Source of the DNA: Cellulomonas sp. Root485
GTDB taxonomy: Bacteria; Actinomycetota; Actinomycetes; Actinomycetales; Cellulomonadaceae
Direction: 5' to 3'
DNA: 64,000 bases
NCBI RefSeq assembly: GCF_001426705.1
Contig: NZ_LMFC01000004.1
Location: 327,292 to 391,291, forward strand
The position numbers and the translations under genes are program-made. The notes beneath the pieces were generated by a model. It worked only from the letters and a program-made list of their open reading frames with translations. It did not search any database and was not told the origin of the DNA. Positions within the stretch are counted from its first letter, which is position 1; every line of letters starts with the position of its first letter. Positions 36,171 through 44,269 of the stretch are shown here, piece by piece.

Positions 36171-37262
36171 GTGAGGGGAACCCGATGGGTGCCGGCGCAG
36201 GGGCTCTTCACCCGCGCCAGCCTGGTGCTGCGCCGGTGGAGCGGTCGCTCCCAGGTGACGCTCACGGCGGCCCTCGTGCTCAGCGTGGGGCTCCTGACGC
36301 TGGGCATCGCGCAGCAGCCCGAGTGGGTCCCGCCGTCGACCTTCCTGCTCGTCGAGCTGGTGGCGGTGTTCCTGCTGCGGCTGCGCAACATCGTGGTGCT
36401 CGGCGTCGCGATCCTCGGGTGCTCGTGGTGGCTGTGGTGGTGGGGGGCGACGTCGATGATCCCCGGCATCCTCGTCGTGGTCACCGTCTCCGTCGGCGCG
36501 ACCATCGCGTTCGCGCGGGAGCGGGAGCGCCTCGGCCTCCAGGGGGCGCCCGGCGACCTCATGCTCGTCGACCTGCGGGACAGGCTCGCCGCGCACGGCC
36601 GCGTCCCCCCGCTGCCCGCCGGGTGGCGCGTGGACAGCGAGATCCGCTCGGCGCACGCCGACGGCTTCTCCGGCGACTTCATGGTGGCGGGCACCCGGTC
36701 CGACGCGGACGCGCTCGAGATCGTCCTGGTCGACGTGTCCGGCAAGGGCCTGGACGCGGGAGTGCGCTCGCTGCAGCTGTCCGGTGCGTTCGGCGGTCTG
36801 CTCGGCGCCATGCCGCGCGACGAGTTCCTCCGCGCCGCCAACCAGTACCTGCTCGCGCAGGCGTGGGACGAGGGCTTCGCGACGGCGATCCACCTCGCGC
36901 TCGACCTGCGCACGGGCGACTTCTGGGTGTCGTCGGCCGGGCACCCGCCCGCGGTCCAGCTGCACGCCGGCTCCGGGCGCCTCGAGCTGATCGACACGGT
37001 CGGCAGCCCCGCGCTCGGGGTGGTGGCCGACATCCGGTGCGAGTCACGCGCGGGACGCATGGAGCACGGCGACGTCCTGCTGCTCTACACGGACGGTCTG
37101 ATCGAGGTGCGCGGGGGAGACCTCGACCAGGGCATCGACCGCTTCATGGGGGCGGCGGACCGCGTCCTGGCGCCCGGCCGCGGCTCCGCGGCGGCGGTGC
37201 TGGCCGCGGTCAGGGCGGGTGACGACGACGACCGCGCGGTCGTGCTGGTGCACCGCGACTGA
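36171..37262 (+). CDS. SpoIIE-like PP2C phosphatase with N-terminal membrane domain
   Basis: 363 residues. Three hydrophobic segments (LTAALVLSVGLLTLGIA; FLLVELVAVFLLRL; SMIPGILVVVTVSVGATIAF) are followed by a PP2C domain: ADGFSGDFMVAG, VLVDVSGKGLDAGVRSL, ISSAGHPP-like VSSAGHPPAVQL and LLYTDGLIEVRGG. The Asp residues that bind Mn/Mg are present. Likely dephosphorylates an anti-sigma antagonist; no such partner is adjacent. GTG 36171 is chosen because TACGCT (36159-36164) lies six bases upstream, which rules out the in-frame ATG at 36141. Confidence 0.85.
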   Translation: MRGTRWVPAQGLFTRASLVLRRWSGRSQVTLTAALVLSVGLLTLGIAQQPEWVPPSTFLLVELVAVFLLRLRNIVVLGVAILGCSWWLWWWGATSMIPGILVVVTVSVGATIAFARERERLGLQGAPGDLMLVDLRDRLAAHGRVPPLPAGWRVDSEIRSAHADGFSGDFMVAGTRSDADALEIVLVDVSGKGLDAGVRSLQLSGAFGGLLGAMPRDEFLRAANQYLLAQAWDEGFATAIHLALDLRTGDFWVSSAGHPPAVQLHAGSGRLELIDTVGSPALGVVADIRCESRAGRMEHGDVLLLYTDGLIEVRGGDLDQGIDRFMGAADRVLAPGRGSAAAVLAAVRAGDDDDRAVVLVHRD

Positions 37263-37264
37263 CG

Positions 37265-39172
37265 TCAGGGCTGCACGGACCGGACCAGCCAGTCGGCGTA
37301 CCCCTCGCGACCGCCACCGGCCCGCAGGTGGATGTCGTCGTCGTAGAACCACGCGCGGTTGGCGGCGCCGAGCGTGTTCCAGTCGAGCAGGTGCGCCTGG
37401 GGGTACTCGGGAGCGACGCGGGCGAGGAGCTCGTTGTTGTAGTCCGCCCAGGTCCGCGGGACGTGGACGTTGACCAGGTAGACGCGCCGGTCCCGCGTGA
37501 GCTCGAGCAGCTCCCGGAGGCTGGCCTCGTCGATCGGCCCGTTGGTCCCGCCGTGCACGATCACCGTGTGCCCGAGGGTCCCTGCGGCGACGCCGGCGCG
37601 GACGAGCTCGAGCATGGCGCCGAACTGCCGTGACACCTCGGCGTCCACGGCGACCCCGCGGGCGGCCAGGTCGGCGGCGGCCCCGAGCATGACGGAGTCG
37701 CCGATGCTGGAGACGGCACCGACCTCCTCCGGCGGCGGCGGAGGTGGCGGCTGGACGGCCGCAGGGGTCTCCGACCGCGTCGGCGTGGGTGTCGGGGTGG
37801 GCGTCGGGGTCGACCGCTGCGAGGTCGCCGTGGCCACGGGCGCCGGCTGCCACGACGCGACGTCCCCGCCCACCCGGGGCACCTGGGCGAGGGCTGCCGT
37901 CGCCACCCCGCCGACCACCGCGAGACCGACGGCCGCGGCGACGACCCGCAGCACGGTGCGCGCCCGGTCCTCGTGCGGCCGCCGCACCCGCGCGACCGCC
38001 CGGCCCACGGCTCCTCGGCGGACGGGGAGCTCGACGAACCGGTAGGAGAGCTCCGCGACGCCCAGCACCGCGGCCAGCCGCAGGATCGTGACCAGCCACG
38101 GGGACACGTCGAGGTCCACCCCCGGGCGGCTGAGCATGAAGACCGGCCAGTGCCACAGGTAGATGCCGTAGGACCGCTCGCCGAGCCAGCGCCACGGCTG
38201 GCGGCCGAGAGCGCGCCCGAGCAGCCCGGCGGGATCCGCGACCGCCCCGACGAGCACCGCGGCCACGAGGGAGAACGCGAGGAAGCCGCCGCGGTAGAGG
38301 GCGTCGCTGAACTCGTCGACCCACACGAACGCCGCGACGACCCCGAGCAGAGCGAGGAGCCCGAGGACGTCGGTGACGCCCGCCTCGAACCGCCGGACCG
38401 CCCGGCCGCGCTCGCGGAGCCACGACCCCGTCCGGTCCCAGGTGCGCCACGGGGTCCAGGCCGCGGCCATCGCGGCGCCGACGAGCAGCCCCATCGAGTG
38501 GGTGTCGGTCCCGAAGTACACCCGGCTGGGGTCGTTCGGCACGGGGGAGGAGGTACGGATGGCCAGGACCGCCATCGCCACCGTCGACAGCAGCGCCAGG
38601 ATCCCGGCGACCTGGCCGACCCGCGCCCGGCCGGCCTTGAGCGCCAGCACGACGACCAGCGGGAACACCAGGTAGAACTGCTCCTCGATGGCCAGCGACC
38701 ACAGGTGCTGGAGCAGGGGTGGGCGGCTGACCATCTCGAAGTACGAGCGGTCCGCGTAGACCTGCCACCAGTTCGACACGTACGTCGCGGCGGCGGCGAT
38801 GTCCCCGCGCAGCTCCGCCGCCTCGCTCGGCATCGCGACCGCGACGCCCGCCATCGCGACCAGGAGCAGGCCGAGCGCCGGCAGCAGGCGGCGTGCCCGC
38901 CGGGCGTAGAAGCGGCGGAACGAGAAGGCTCCGGTGCCCTCCACCTCGTCGAGCACGAGCGTGGTGATGAGGAAGCCGGACAGGACGAAGAAGACGTCGA
39001 CGCCCAGGAACCCGCCGCGCATCCACGGTGCGCCCAGGTGGTAGATCACCACCCCGGCGACGGCGATCGCGCGGACCCCGTCGAGCCCGCCCAGGTGCGG
39101 CATGCGGGCCGGGACGCTCGGGCGGGGCGACCGCTGCTCCGCGAGCGCGGGGCGCTGGGCGGTGACGGTCAT
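37265..39172 (-). CDS. Acyltransferase-3 / SGNH fusion (OafA-like)
   Basis: 635 residues. N-terminal acyltransferase-3 membrane domain: HLGGLDGVRAIAVAGVVIYHLG, GVDVFFVLSGFLIT, FYARRARRLLPAL, and about ten TM segments to ~390. A periplasm-side linker of Thr-Pro repeats and eight prolines follows, then an SGNH hydrolase-like domain (SSIGDSVMLGAAADL, HGGTNGPID, DDDIHLRAGGG). OafA-type proteins O-acetylate wall or surface glycans. The SGNH block has GDS, GTN and the late DxxH-like DIH, so it is probably active. Confidence 0.9.
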   Translation of the reverse strand: MTVTAQRPALAEQRSPRPSVPARMPHLGGLDGVRAIAVAGVVIYHLGAPWMRGGFLGVDVFFVLSGFLITTLVLDEVEGTGAFSFRRFYARRARRLLPALGLLLVAMAGVAVAMPSEAAELRGDIAAAATYVSNWWQVYADRSYFEMVSRPPLLQHLWSLAIEEQFYLVFPLVVVLALKAGRARVGQVAGILALLSTVAMAVLAIRTSSPVPNDPSRVYFGTDTHSMGLLVGAAMAAAWTPWRTWDRTGSWLRERGRAVRRFEAGVTDVLGLLALLGVVAAFVWVDEFSDALYRGGFLAFSLVAAVLVGAVADPAGLLGRALGRQPWRWLGERSYGIYLWHWPVFMLSRPGVDLDVSPWLVTILRLAAVLGVAELSYRFVELPVRRGAVGRAVARVRRPHEDRARTVLRVVAAAVGLAVVGGVATAALAQVPRVGGDVASWQPAPVATATSQRSTPTPTPTPTPTRSETPAAVQPPPPPPPEEVGAVSSIGDSVMLGAAADLAARGVAVDAEVSRQFGAMLELVRAGVAAGTLGHTVIVHGGTNGPIDEASLRELLELTRDRRVYLVNVHVPRTWADYNNELLARVAPEYPQAHLLDWNTLGAANRAWFYDDDIHLRAGGGREGYADWLVRSVQP

Positions 39173-39276
39173 GGATCTCCCGGGTCGGTGCACGTGCACG
39201 GGGTGCCTGGGGGCGCTCCCGTGCGGCCAGGGTAGGTCGGGTCGACGGGCGATCCGGCCGCGGACACGCGGGCCGG

Positions 39277-39609
39277 TCAGTCCTCGTCCGGGAACCAGAT
39301 CGCGCGACGCAGCGCGACGCGTGTGCCGTCCGCGGTGAGCGGGGTGCCCTCGTCGCCCAGCAGCGCCAGCGCGCGCGTGGTGTGCCGGGCGGGCGGCCTG
39401 CCCGCGGCGTTGACGACGCGCCACCACGGCACCCCCGAGCCGGCGTGGCTCATGACCTGGCCGACCTGCCGCGGTCCGCCCCGCCGGACGCCGTCGCGGG
39501 CCTCGAGCAGGTCGCCGACGACCTCCGCGACGGTCCCGTAGGTCATCGCGCGACCGGCGGGGATGGCGGCGACCAGGTCGAGCACGGCCTCCGCGTAGTC
39601 GTCGTCCAT
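39277..39609 (-). CDS. Alkyltransferase-like protein (ATL, MGMT family)
   Basis: 110 residues. Carries the MGMT wing-helix-turn-helix core AGRAMTYGTVAEVVGD and PRQVGQVMSHAGSGVPWWRVVNAAGRPP. The position of the reactive Cys in the canonical PCHRV is Trp (VPWWRV), so it cannot accept alkyl groups. ATLs bind O6-alkylguanine and hand it to nucleotide excision repair. Same strand as the upstream LLM oxidoreductase, 8 bases apart. Confidence 0.88.
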   Translation of the reverse strand: MDDDYAEAVLDLVAAIPAGRAMTYGTVAEVVGDLLEARDGVRRGGPRQVGQVMSHAGSGVPWWRVVNAAGRPPARHTTRALALLGDEGTPLTADGTRVALRRAIWFPDED

Positions 39610-39617
39610 GCCGCGGG

Positions 39618-40661
39618 TCAGGCCGGTGCGCGCAGGGCGTCCGCGATCGCCGGGAGCGTGCGCGGGTCGGCCTGGACCAGCATCGTCGTGACCGCCGTGG
39701 TCTCCCACGCGGGGAGCTGGGCGCGGATGTCCTCGACCGTCCCGACCAGCGCGATGTCCCGCACCAGCTCGATCGGCACGGCGGCGGTGGCACGCGCGCG
39801 GTCGCCGGCGAGGTAGTGCGCCTGGATCTCGTCGCACGCCTCGGCGTACCCGAGCCGGTCCAGCACGTCGCGGTGGAAGTTGGCGCCCTTGGCGCCCATG
39901 CCGCCCGCGTAGAGCGCGATGAACGGCCGGACGCTGTCGGCGGCGGACTCGACGTCGGCACCGATCACGACCGGGACGGTGGCGACGACCTCGAAGTCCT
40001 CGACGGGGCTGAGCCCGGCCGCGCGCTTGGCGAAGCCCTCCGCCAGGAGCGTCCGGTACTCGCCGTCCATGCGGGGGGAGTAGAACAGCGGTAGCCAGCC
40101 GTCGGCGATCTCCGCGGACATCGCGATGTTGCGCGGACCCTCGGCCGCCAGGTGGATCGGCAGGTCGGAGCGCAGGGGGTGCACGGTCGAGCGCAGCGCC
40201 TTGCCCAGCCCGGACCCCTCGTCGGCCGGCAGGGGGAGCCGGTAGAACTGGCCGTCGAACGTGACGGGTGCCTCGCGGGCCAGGACCTGCCGGACGATGG
40301 ACACGTACTCGCGGGTGCGGGCGAGCGGCTTGGGGTAGGGCTGGCCGTACCAGCCCTCCACCACCTGCGGGCCCGAGGCGCCGAGCCCGAGCACGAAGCG
40401 GCCGCCGGACAGGTGGTCGAGCGTGAGGGCGGCCATCGCCGCGGCCGTCGGGGTGCGCGCGGAGATCTGCGCGATCGCCGTGCCCAGCCGGATGCGCGAG
40501 GTGCGTGCACCCCACCAGGCGAGCGGGGTCAGGGCGTCGGAGCCGTACGCCTCGGCGGTCCAGACCGAGTCGAACCCGAGCTGCTCGGCGCCGAGGACGG
40601 CCTCCTGCGCACCGGGCGGGGGACCCGCCGACCAGTAGCCCGTGTGGTAGCCCAGCCGCAT
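39618..40661 (-). CDS. LLM-class F420-dependent oxidoreductase
   Basis: 347 residues. Luciferase-like barrel: MRLGYHTGYWS, LGFDSVWTAEAYGSDALTPLAWWGART, IRLGTAIAQISARTP, RFVLGLGASGPQVVEGWYG. In actinobacteria such proteins use F420 rather than FMN. Substrate unknown. GGAGG precedes ATG 40661. It follows the GntR gene by two bases, so it is probably the regulated gene of that pair. Confidence 0.88.
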   Translation of the reverse strand: MRLGYHTGYWSAGPPPGAQEAVLGAEQLGFDSVWTAEAYGSDALTPLAWWGARTSRIRLGTAIAQISARTPTAAAMAALTLDHLSGGRFVLGLGASGPQVVEGWYGQPYPKPLARTREYVSIVRQVLAREAPVTFDGQFYRLPLPADEGSGLGKALRSTVHPLRSDLPIHLAAEGPRNIAMSAEIADGWLPLFYSPRMDGEYRTLLAEGFAKRAAGLSPVEDFEVVATVPVVIGADVESAADSVRPFIALYAGGMGAKGANFHRDVLDRLGYAEACDEIQAHYLAGDRARATAAVPIELVRDIALVGTVEDIRAQLPAWETTAVTTMLVQADPRTLPAIADALRAPA

Positions 40662-40663
40662 CG

Positions 40664-41083
40664 TCAGTCCTCCTGGTCCGGCGTCGTCGTCGACGCCCGC
40701 GCCAGGCTACCTGCTACCCCGGGTATCGCGTGTCGCCGGAGCGCTTCGGTGACCAGGGCGGTGGTGGTCTGCGGGGCGATGCCGAGCGACCCGGCGACGC
40801 GCACCAGCGTCTCCACGGCGGCGTGCAGCTCGGAGTTGTCCTGTGCGGGGGCGGTGACCACGGCACCCCGGCCGCGGCGGAGCTCGATCACGCCCTCGTC
40901 GCGCAGCTCCTGGTAGGCGCGCAGCACCGTGTGCAGGTTGATGTCGAGCGACGCGGCGAGCTCCCGGGCGCCCGGCAGCCGTTCGCCGTCGACCAGCTCA
41001 CCGTGCGCGACGGCGGCCCGCACCTGCCCGGCCAGCTGCGTGAACAGCGGGTCGGGTGACGCGGCATCGATGCGGAAGAGCAT
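40664..41083 (-). CDS. GntR-family regulator (YtrA subfamily-like)
   Basis: 139 residues. Winged helix [66 protein letters not shown] and a short C-terminal helical tail of about 50 residues, as in YtrA-type regulators that lack an effector domain. Usual partners are ABC transporters; here the downstream gene is an LLM oxidoreductase. A perfect palindrome at 41093-41114 upstream is the likely operator. Confidence 0.9.
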   Translation of the reverse strand: MLFRIDAASPDPLFTQLAGQVRAAVAHGELVDGERLPGARELAASLDINLHTVLRAYQELRDEGVIELRRGRGAVVTAPAQDNSELHAAVETLVRVAGSLGIAPQTTTALVTEALRRHAIPGVAGSLARASTTTPDQED

Positions 41084-41092
41084 GCGTCGACC

Positions 41093-41114
41093 CTAGTTGT
41101 TCGAGGACAACTAG
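41093..41114. promoter_or_regulatory. Operator palindrome upstream of the GntR gene
   Basis: Perfect 8-bp arms CTAGTTGT and ACAACTAG separated by TCGAGG. On the minus strand TAGGGT (41095-41090) overlaps its end and could be the -10 element of the GntR gene, so binding would block its transcription. Confidence 0.7.
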
Positions 41115-41127
41115 AACATCAGACGCC

Positions 41128-41715
41128 TCAGATGTAGATCGCCGGGTCGTCGATCTCGACGTCGAACGGAGCAGCCGCCGGGCGCAGCCGGATCGTCGCC
41201 GGCACCCCGACCGCGATCGCGCCCGGCGGCACGTCGTGGATGACGACGGCGTTCGCACCGATCTGCGCGCCCGCACCGATCCACACCGGACCCAGGATCT
41301 TGGCCCCGGCCCCGACGACCACGTCGTCGCCGAGCGTCGGGTGCCGCTTGCCGTGGCGCATCGACTTGCCCCCCAGGGTCGACCCGTGGAACAGGACGAC
41401 GTCGTCCCCGACCTCGGCTGTCTCGCCGACGACGACGCCCATGCCGTGGTCGATGAACAGCCGGCGTCCCAGCCGGGCGCCGGGGTGGATCTCGATGCCG
41501 GTGACTGCCCGCGCGAGCTGGGAGACCAGTCGCGCGGGCAGCCGCAGGCCGGGCTGGTGCCACATCCTGTGCGTCAGCCGGTACACCCACACCGCGTGCA
41601 CGCCCGGGTACCCCAGGGCGACCTCGGCGAGCGACCGGGCCGCGGGGTCGCGGTGCCGGGCGGCCTCGAGGTCTTCCCTGAGGGTCGCGAAGAAGTGCAG
41701 GTGGTGGTCGGACAC
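41128..41715 (-). CDS. cysE: Serine O-acetyltransferase
   Basis: 195 residues, the short EpsC-like form. N-terminal helices ([38 protein letters not shown]) are followed by left-handed beta-helix hexapeptides: [60 protein letters not shown]. Makes O-acetylserine for the adjacent cysteine synthase. GTG 41715 follows AGGACGAAGG. It is the second gene of the cysK operon, 46 bases after cysK. Confidence 0.93.
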   Translation of the reverse strand: MSDHHLHFFATLREDLEAARHRDPAARSLAEVALGYPGVHAVWVYRLTHRMWHQPGLRLPARLVSQLARAVTGIEIHPGARLGRRLFIDHGMGVVVGETAEVGDDVVLFHGSTLGGKSMRHGKRHPTLGDDVVVGAGAKILGPVWIGAGAQIGANAVVIHDVPPGAIAVGVPATIRLRPAAAPFDVEIDDPAIYI

Positions 41716-41761
41716 GGATGCCTTCGTCCTGTCGTCGGGTGTGGCGCGAGCGTTCTGCAGG

Positions 41762-42697
41762 TCAGTCGACGAGGTCCGCGTACAGCACGGTGGACAGGTA
41801 GCGCTCACCGAACGACGGGACGATGGCGACGATGAGCTTGCCGGCGTTCTCCGGGCGCTGCGCCAGGAGCGTCGCGGCGTGCAGGGCGGCACCGGAGGAG
41901 ATCCCGACCAGCAGCCCCTCCTCGGCGGCGGCGCGGCGGGCGACCTTGACGGCCGTCTCGGCGTCGACGTCGATGATCTCGTCGTAGACCGTGGTGTCGA
42001 GGATCTCGGGCACGAAGTTGGCGCCGATGCCCTGGATCTTGTGCGGGCCGGGTGCGCCACCGTTGAGGATCGGCGACTCGGCCGGCTCCACGCCGACGAT
42101 CTTCACGCCGGGCTTGCGGGCCTTGAGCACCTGACCGACGCCGGTGATGGTGCCGCCGGTGCCGATGCCCGCGACGAGGATGTCGATCTCGCCGTCGGTG
42201 TCCGCCCAGATCTCCTCGGCGGTCGTCGTGCGGTGGATCTCGGGGTTGGCCTCGTTGGCGAACTGGCGGGCCAGGATGGCGCCCGGACGCTCGGCGACGA
42301 TCTCGTCGGCACGGTTGACCGCGCCGCGCATGCCCTCGGAGCCCGGCGTGAGGATGAGCTCGGCGCCGAAGGCGCGCAGCAGGAGCTTGCGCTCCTTGGA
42401 CATCGTCTCCGGCATGGTCAGGACGACGTTGTAGCCACGGGCGGCACCGACGAACGCGAGCGCGATGCCCGTGTTGCCGCTGGTGGCCTCGACGATGGTG
42501 CCACCGGGCTTGAGCTCGCCGGACGCCTCCGCCGCGTTGATGATCGCGACGCCGATGCGGTCCTTGACCGAGTTGGCCGGGTTGTAGAACTCGAGCTTCG
42601 CGACGACGGTCGCGGGGGCGCCGTCGGTGATCTTGTTGATGCGGACGAGCGGGGTGTTGCCGATGAGCGCGGTGGCGTCGTCGTAGATGCGTGCCAT
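41762..42697 (-). CDS. cysK: Cysteine synthase A (O-acetylserine sulfhydrylase)
   Basis: 311 residues. PLP lysine K45 in [11 protein letters not shown]; phosphate and substrate loops [11 protein letters not shown] near 70 and [23 protein letters not shown] near the C-terminus. Converts O-acetylserine and sulfide to cysteine. AGAGGA site before ATG 42697. Transcribed behind a long structured leader with a cysteine-codon-rich leader peptide (42898-42972). Confidence 0.97.
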   Translation of the reverse strand: MARIYDDATALIGNTPLVRINKITDGAPATVVAKLEFYNPANSVKDRIGVAIINAAEASGELKPGGTIVEATSGNTGIALAFVGAARGYNVVLTMPETMSKERKLLLRAFGAELILTPGSEGMRGAVNRADEIVAERPGAILARQFANEANPEIHRTTTAEEIWADTDGEIDILVAGIGTGGTITGVGQVLKARKPGVKIVGVEPAESPILNGGAPGPHKIQGIGANFVPEILDTTVYDEIIDVDAETAVKVARRAAAEEGLLVGISSGAALHAATLLAQRPENAGKLIVAIVPSFGERYLSTVLYADLVD

Positions 42698-42713
42698 GGT
42701 TCCTCTTTGGTCG

Positions 42714-42897
42714 AGCTGCCGGCCGGCCGGCAGCTGGTGGGGGACTGACTAGCGATGCGTCCGGGGCTCCGGCGGCGCACGGACGCCGGACGGAGGAGCG
42801 GATCAGCGGGGGGCCGTCCGTCCCGGTGCGGGGCGAGCGCTGGCGCGGGAGTCGACCCCTGGTTCAGGGGTTCTCGCGCGAAGGAGCAGCCAGCGCT
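42714..42897 (-). promoter_or_regulatory. Structured cysK leader: candidate attenuator
   Basis: Read on the minus strand, directly after the leader-peptide stop codon an outer 9-bp stem AGCGCTGGC (42897-42889) / GCCAGCGCT (42844-42836) encloses an inner hairpin ACCCCT-GAACC-AGGGGT (42871-42855). A further stem CGTCCGG/CCGGACG spans 42792-42758. A perfect 22-bp palindrome, 42714-42735, with arms AGCTGCC/GGCAGCT around GGCCGGCC, sits just before the ribosome binding site. Which stems compete is inferred and not computed. Confidence 0.6.
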
Positions 42898-42972
42898 CTA
42901 CAGACAGCGACAACACGGCAGCGCCACGTGGGCGCGGCGCAGGACGGCGGGGGCGGCAGGCTGCACGCGCAT
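42898..42972 (-). CDS. Cysteine-rich leader peptide of the cysK-cysE operon
   Basis: 24 residues, ATG at 42972, TAG at 42900-42898. It has a GGAGGA ribosome binding site ending 8 bases before the ATG. The sequence starts MRVQPAAP, contains LRRAHVAL, a motif I associate with actinobacterial leader peptides near sulfur genes, and ends PCCRCL with three of the last five codons being TGT, the rarer Cys codon in GC-rich genomes. The stop abuts the first stem of the attenuator-like structure. Ribosome stalling at the Cys codons under cysteine shortage would alter folding and raise cysK expression. Confidence 0.75.
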   Translation of the reverse strand: MRVQPAAPAVLRRAHVALPCCRCL

Positions 42973-43037
42973 CGCTTCGTCCTCCAGGACCGGATCGGTC
43001 AGGTCGTACCCGCGGCTGCGGGACACGATCGGCCACG

Positions 43038-43067
43038 ACGCTAGCGTCAACGCCCACGCGCGCGCAA
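43038..43067 (-). promoter_or_regulatory. Putative promoter of the cysK leader
   Basis: On the minus strand: -35 TTGCGC (43067-43062), 18-bp spacer, -10 TAGCGT (43043-43038). The -10 lies in the palindrome ACGCTAGCGT. Transcription would start near 43031, about 60 nt before the leader-peptide ATG. Confidence 0.5.
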
Positions 43068-43089
43068 AGCATCCCCACCAGGCGGACGT

Positions 43090-43707
43090 TCAGCCGAGGC
43101 CGACCGCGTCCAGCCAGGCCTGCGCGAGCAGCCCGTGACCCGCGGGCGTGGGGTGCACGCCGTCGTCCGCCCACGTCACAGGCCCGGTCCGGGCGGCCGC
43201 GGCGGCGAACAGCCCGTCGGCCGGCACGAGCACGGCACGCCGCTCGGTGGCGACCCGGCGCACGACCGCGATCCGCGGGTCGAGGTCCTCGCGCCAGGCG
43301 TGCTGCGCCGCGGTCACGGGCACGACGAACGGCTCGATCAGCACGAGCCGGTCGACCGTCCCGACGACGGCCCGCAGGTTCTCCTCGTACTCGTCGGTGG
43401 ACGTCGGCGTGCCCGCGTCGTACCGGCGCCAGGTGTCGTTGATGCCGATGAGGATCGACACGACCGTCGGTGCCAGCGCGACCGCGTCCTGCTCCCACCG
43501 CGCGCGGAGCATGGCGGACGTGTCACCACCGACGCCCCGGTTGAGGAAGGTCAGGCCGAGATCCGGCCTCCTGGCGCCGGCGATCGCCGCGACGATGCCT
43601 GCGTACCCGTGCCCGAGGCTCGTCGGGTCGGAGCGGTCGCGGCCCCAGTCGGTGACGGAGTCACCCGTGAGCAGGATGCGGTCGTCAGGCTGCAGGAACG
43701 TCGTCAT
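43090..43707 (-). CDS. SGNH/GDSL hydrolase
   Basis: 205 residues. All four SGNH blocks are visible: GDSVTDWGR (Ser near 15), NRGVGGDT (Gly), LIGINDTWRR (Asn) and DGVHPTPAGH (Asp and His). Such enzymes remove acetyl or other acyl groups from carbohydrates; those with GDSVTD starts are frequent among acetylxylan/rhamnogalacturonan esterases. No signal peptide, so probably cytoplasmic. Confidence 0.9.
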   Translation of the reverse strand: MTTFLQPDDRILLTGDSVTDWGRDRSDPTSLGHGYAGIVAAIAGARRPDLGLTFLNRGVGGDTSAMLRARWEQDAVALAPTVVSILIGINDTWRRYDAGTPTSTDEYEENLRAVVGTVDRLVLIEPFVVPVTAAQHAWREDLDPRIAVVRRVATERRAVLVPADGLFAAAAARTGPVTWADDGVHPTPAGHGLLAQAWLDAVGLG

Positions 43708-43777
43708 GGGGCCACCTCACCATGGCCCCTCCCGGTCGTGGAGGAGTCGCTCAGGGTGCGGGCCCCGCGACGGATCG

Positions 43778-44194
43778 CTATGCCGTCTCGGGTCCGCAGT
43801 TCACCAGCCAGGGGGTGCCGAACCTGTCGTTGAGCATCCCGAACCGCGCGCCCCACGGGGCGTCCGCGAAGGGCTGCAGAACCGTGCCACCGTCCGCGAG
43901 CTTGTCCCAGTAGCCCTGCAGCTCCGCGAGGTCCTGGCCGCTGATCGAGACGGAGATGTTCGTCTGTGCCGCACGCTCCATCGAGGCCGGCGTGTCCGCG
44001 CCCATGAGCACGAGGCCGCCGGGCGTCTCGAGCTGGCCGTGCATGATCTTGTCGACCTCGGCGGGGTCGTCGCTGGCGTGGAAGTCACCGAACGTGCTGA
44101 GGACGAGCTCGCCGCCGAACACGGACTGGTAGAACTCCATGGCCTCGCGGGCGTTGTCCCGGAAGCTCAGGTAGGGGTTCAGGTATGTCGCCAC
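43778..44194 (-). CDS. VOC / PhnB-like protein
   Basis: 138 residues. NPYLSFRDNAREAMEFYQSVFGGELVLSTFGDF is the PhnB-like glyoxalase-fold start; the C-terminal APWGARFGMLNDRFGTPWLVNC is also typical. Function unassigned in this family. GTG 44194 follows AAGGAG. Divergent from the winged-helix gene at 44270. Confidence 0.88.
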   Translation of the reverse strand: MATYLNPYLSFRDNAREAMEFYQSVFGGELVLSTFGDFHASDDPAEVDKIMHGQLETPGGLVLMGADTPASMERAAQTNISVSISGQDLAELQGYWDKLADGGTVLQPFADAPWGARFGMLNDRFGTPWLVNCGPETA

Positions 44195-44269
44195 GGGTGG
44201 TCTCCTTCGACTGGGTTCCGACCCGGCCACCTTGTCACCGCCCGCCCACACGCAACAGGATCGAGCCTC

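Noticed and set aside
37744..37860. Run of Thr-Pro and Pro codons that looks like a DNA repeat
   Set aside because: It is the in-frame linker of the acyltransferase-SGNH fusion protein, a normal low-complexity spacer.
41093..41114. Possible Rho-independent terminator from the CTAGTTGT inverted repeat
   Set aside because: Stem too short and AT-containing, no T-tract, and its place upstream of the GntR gene fits an operator better.
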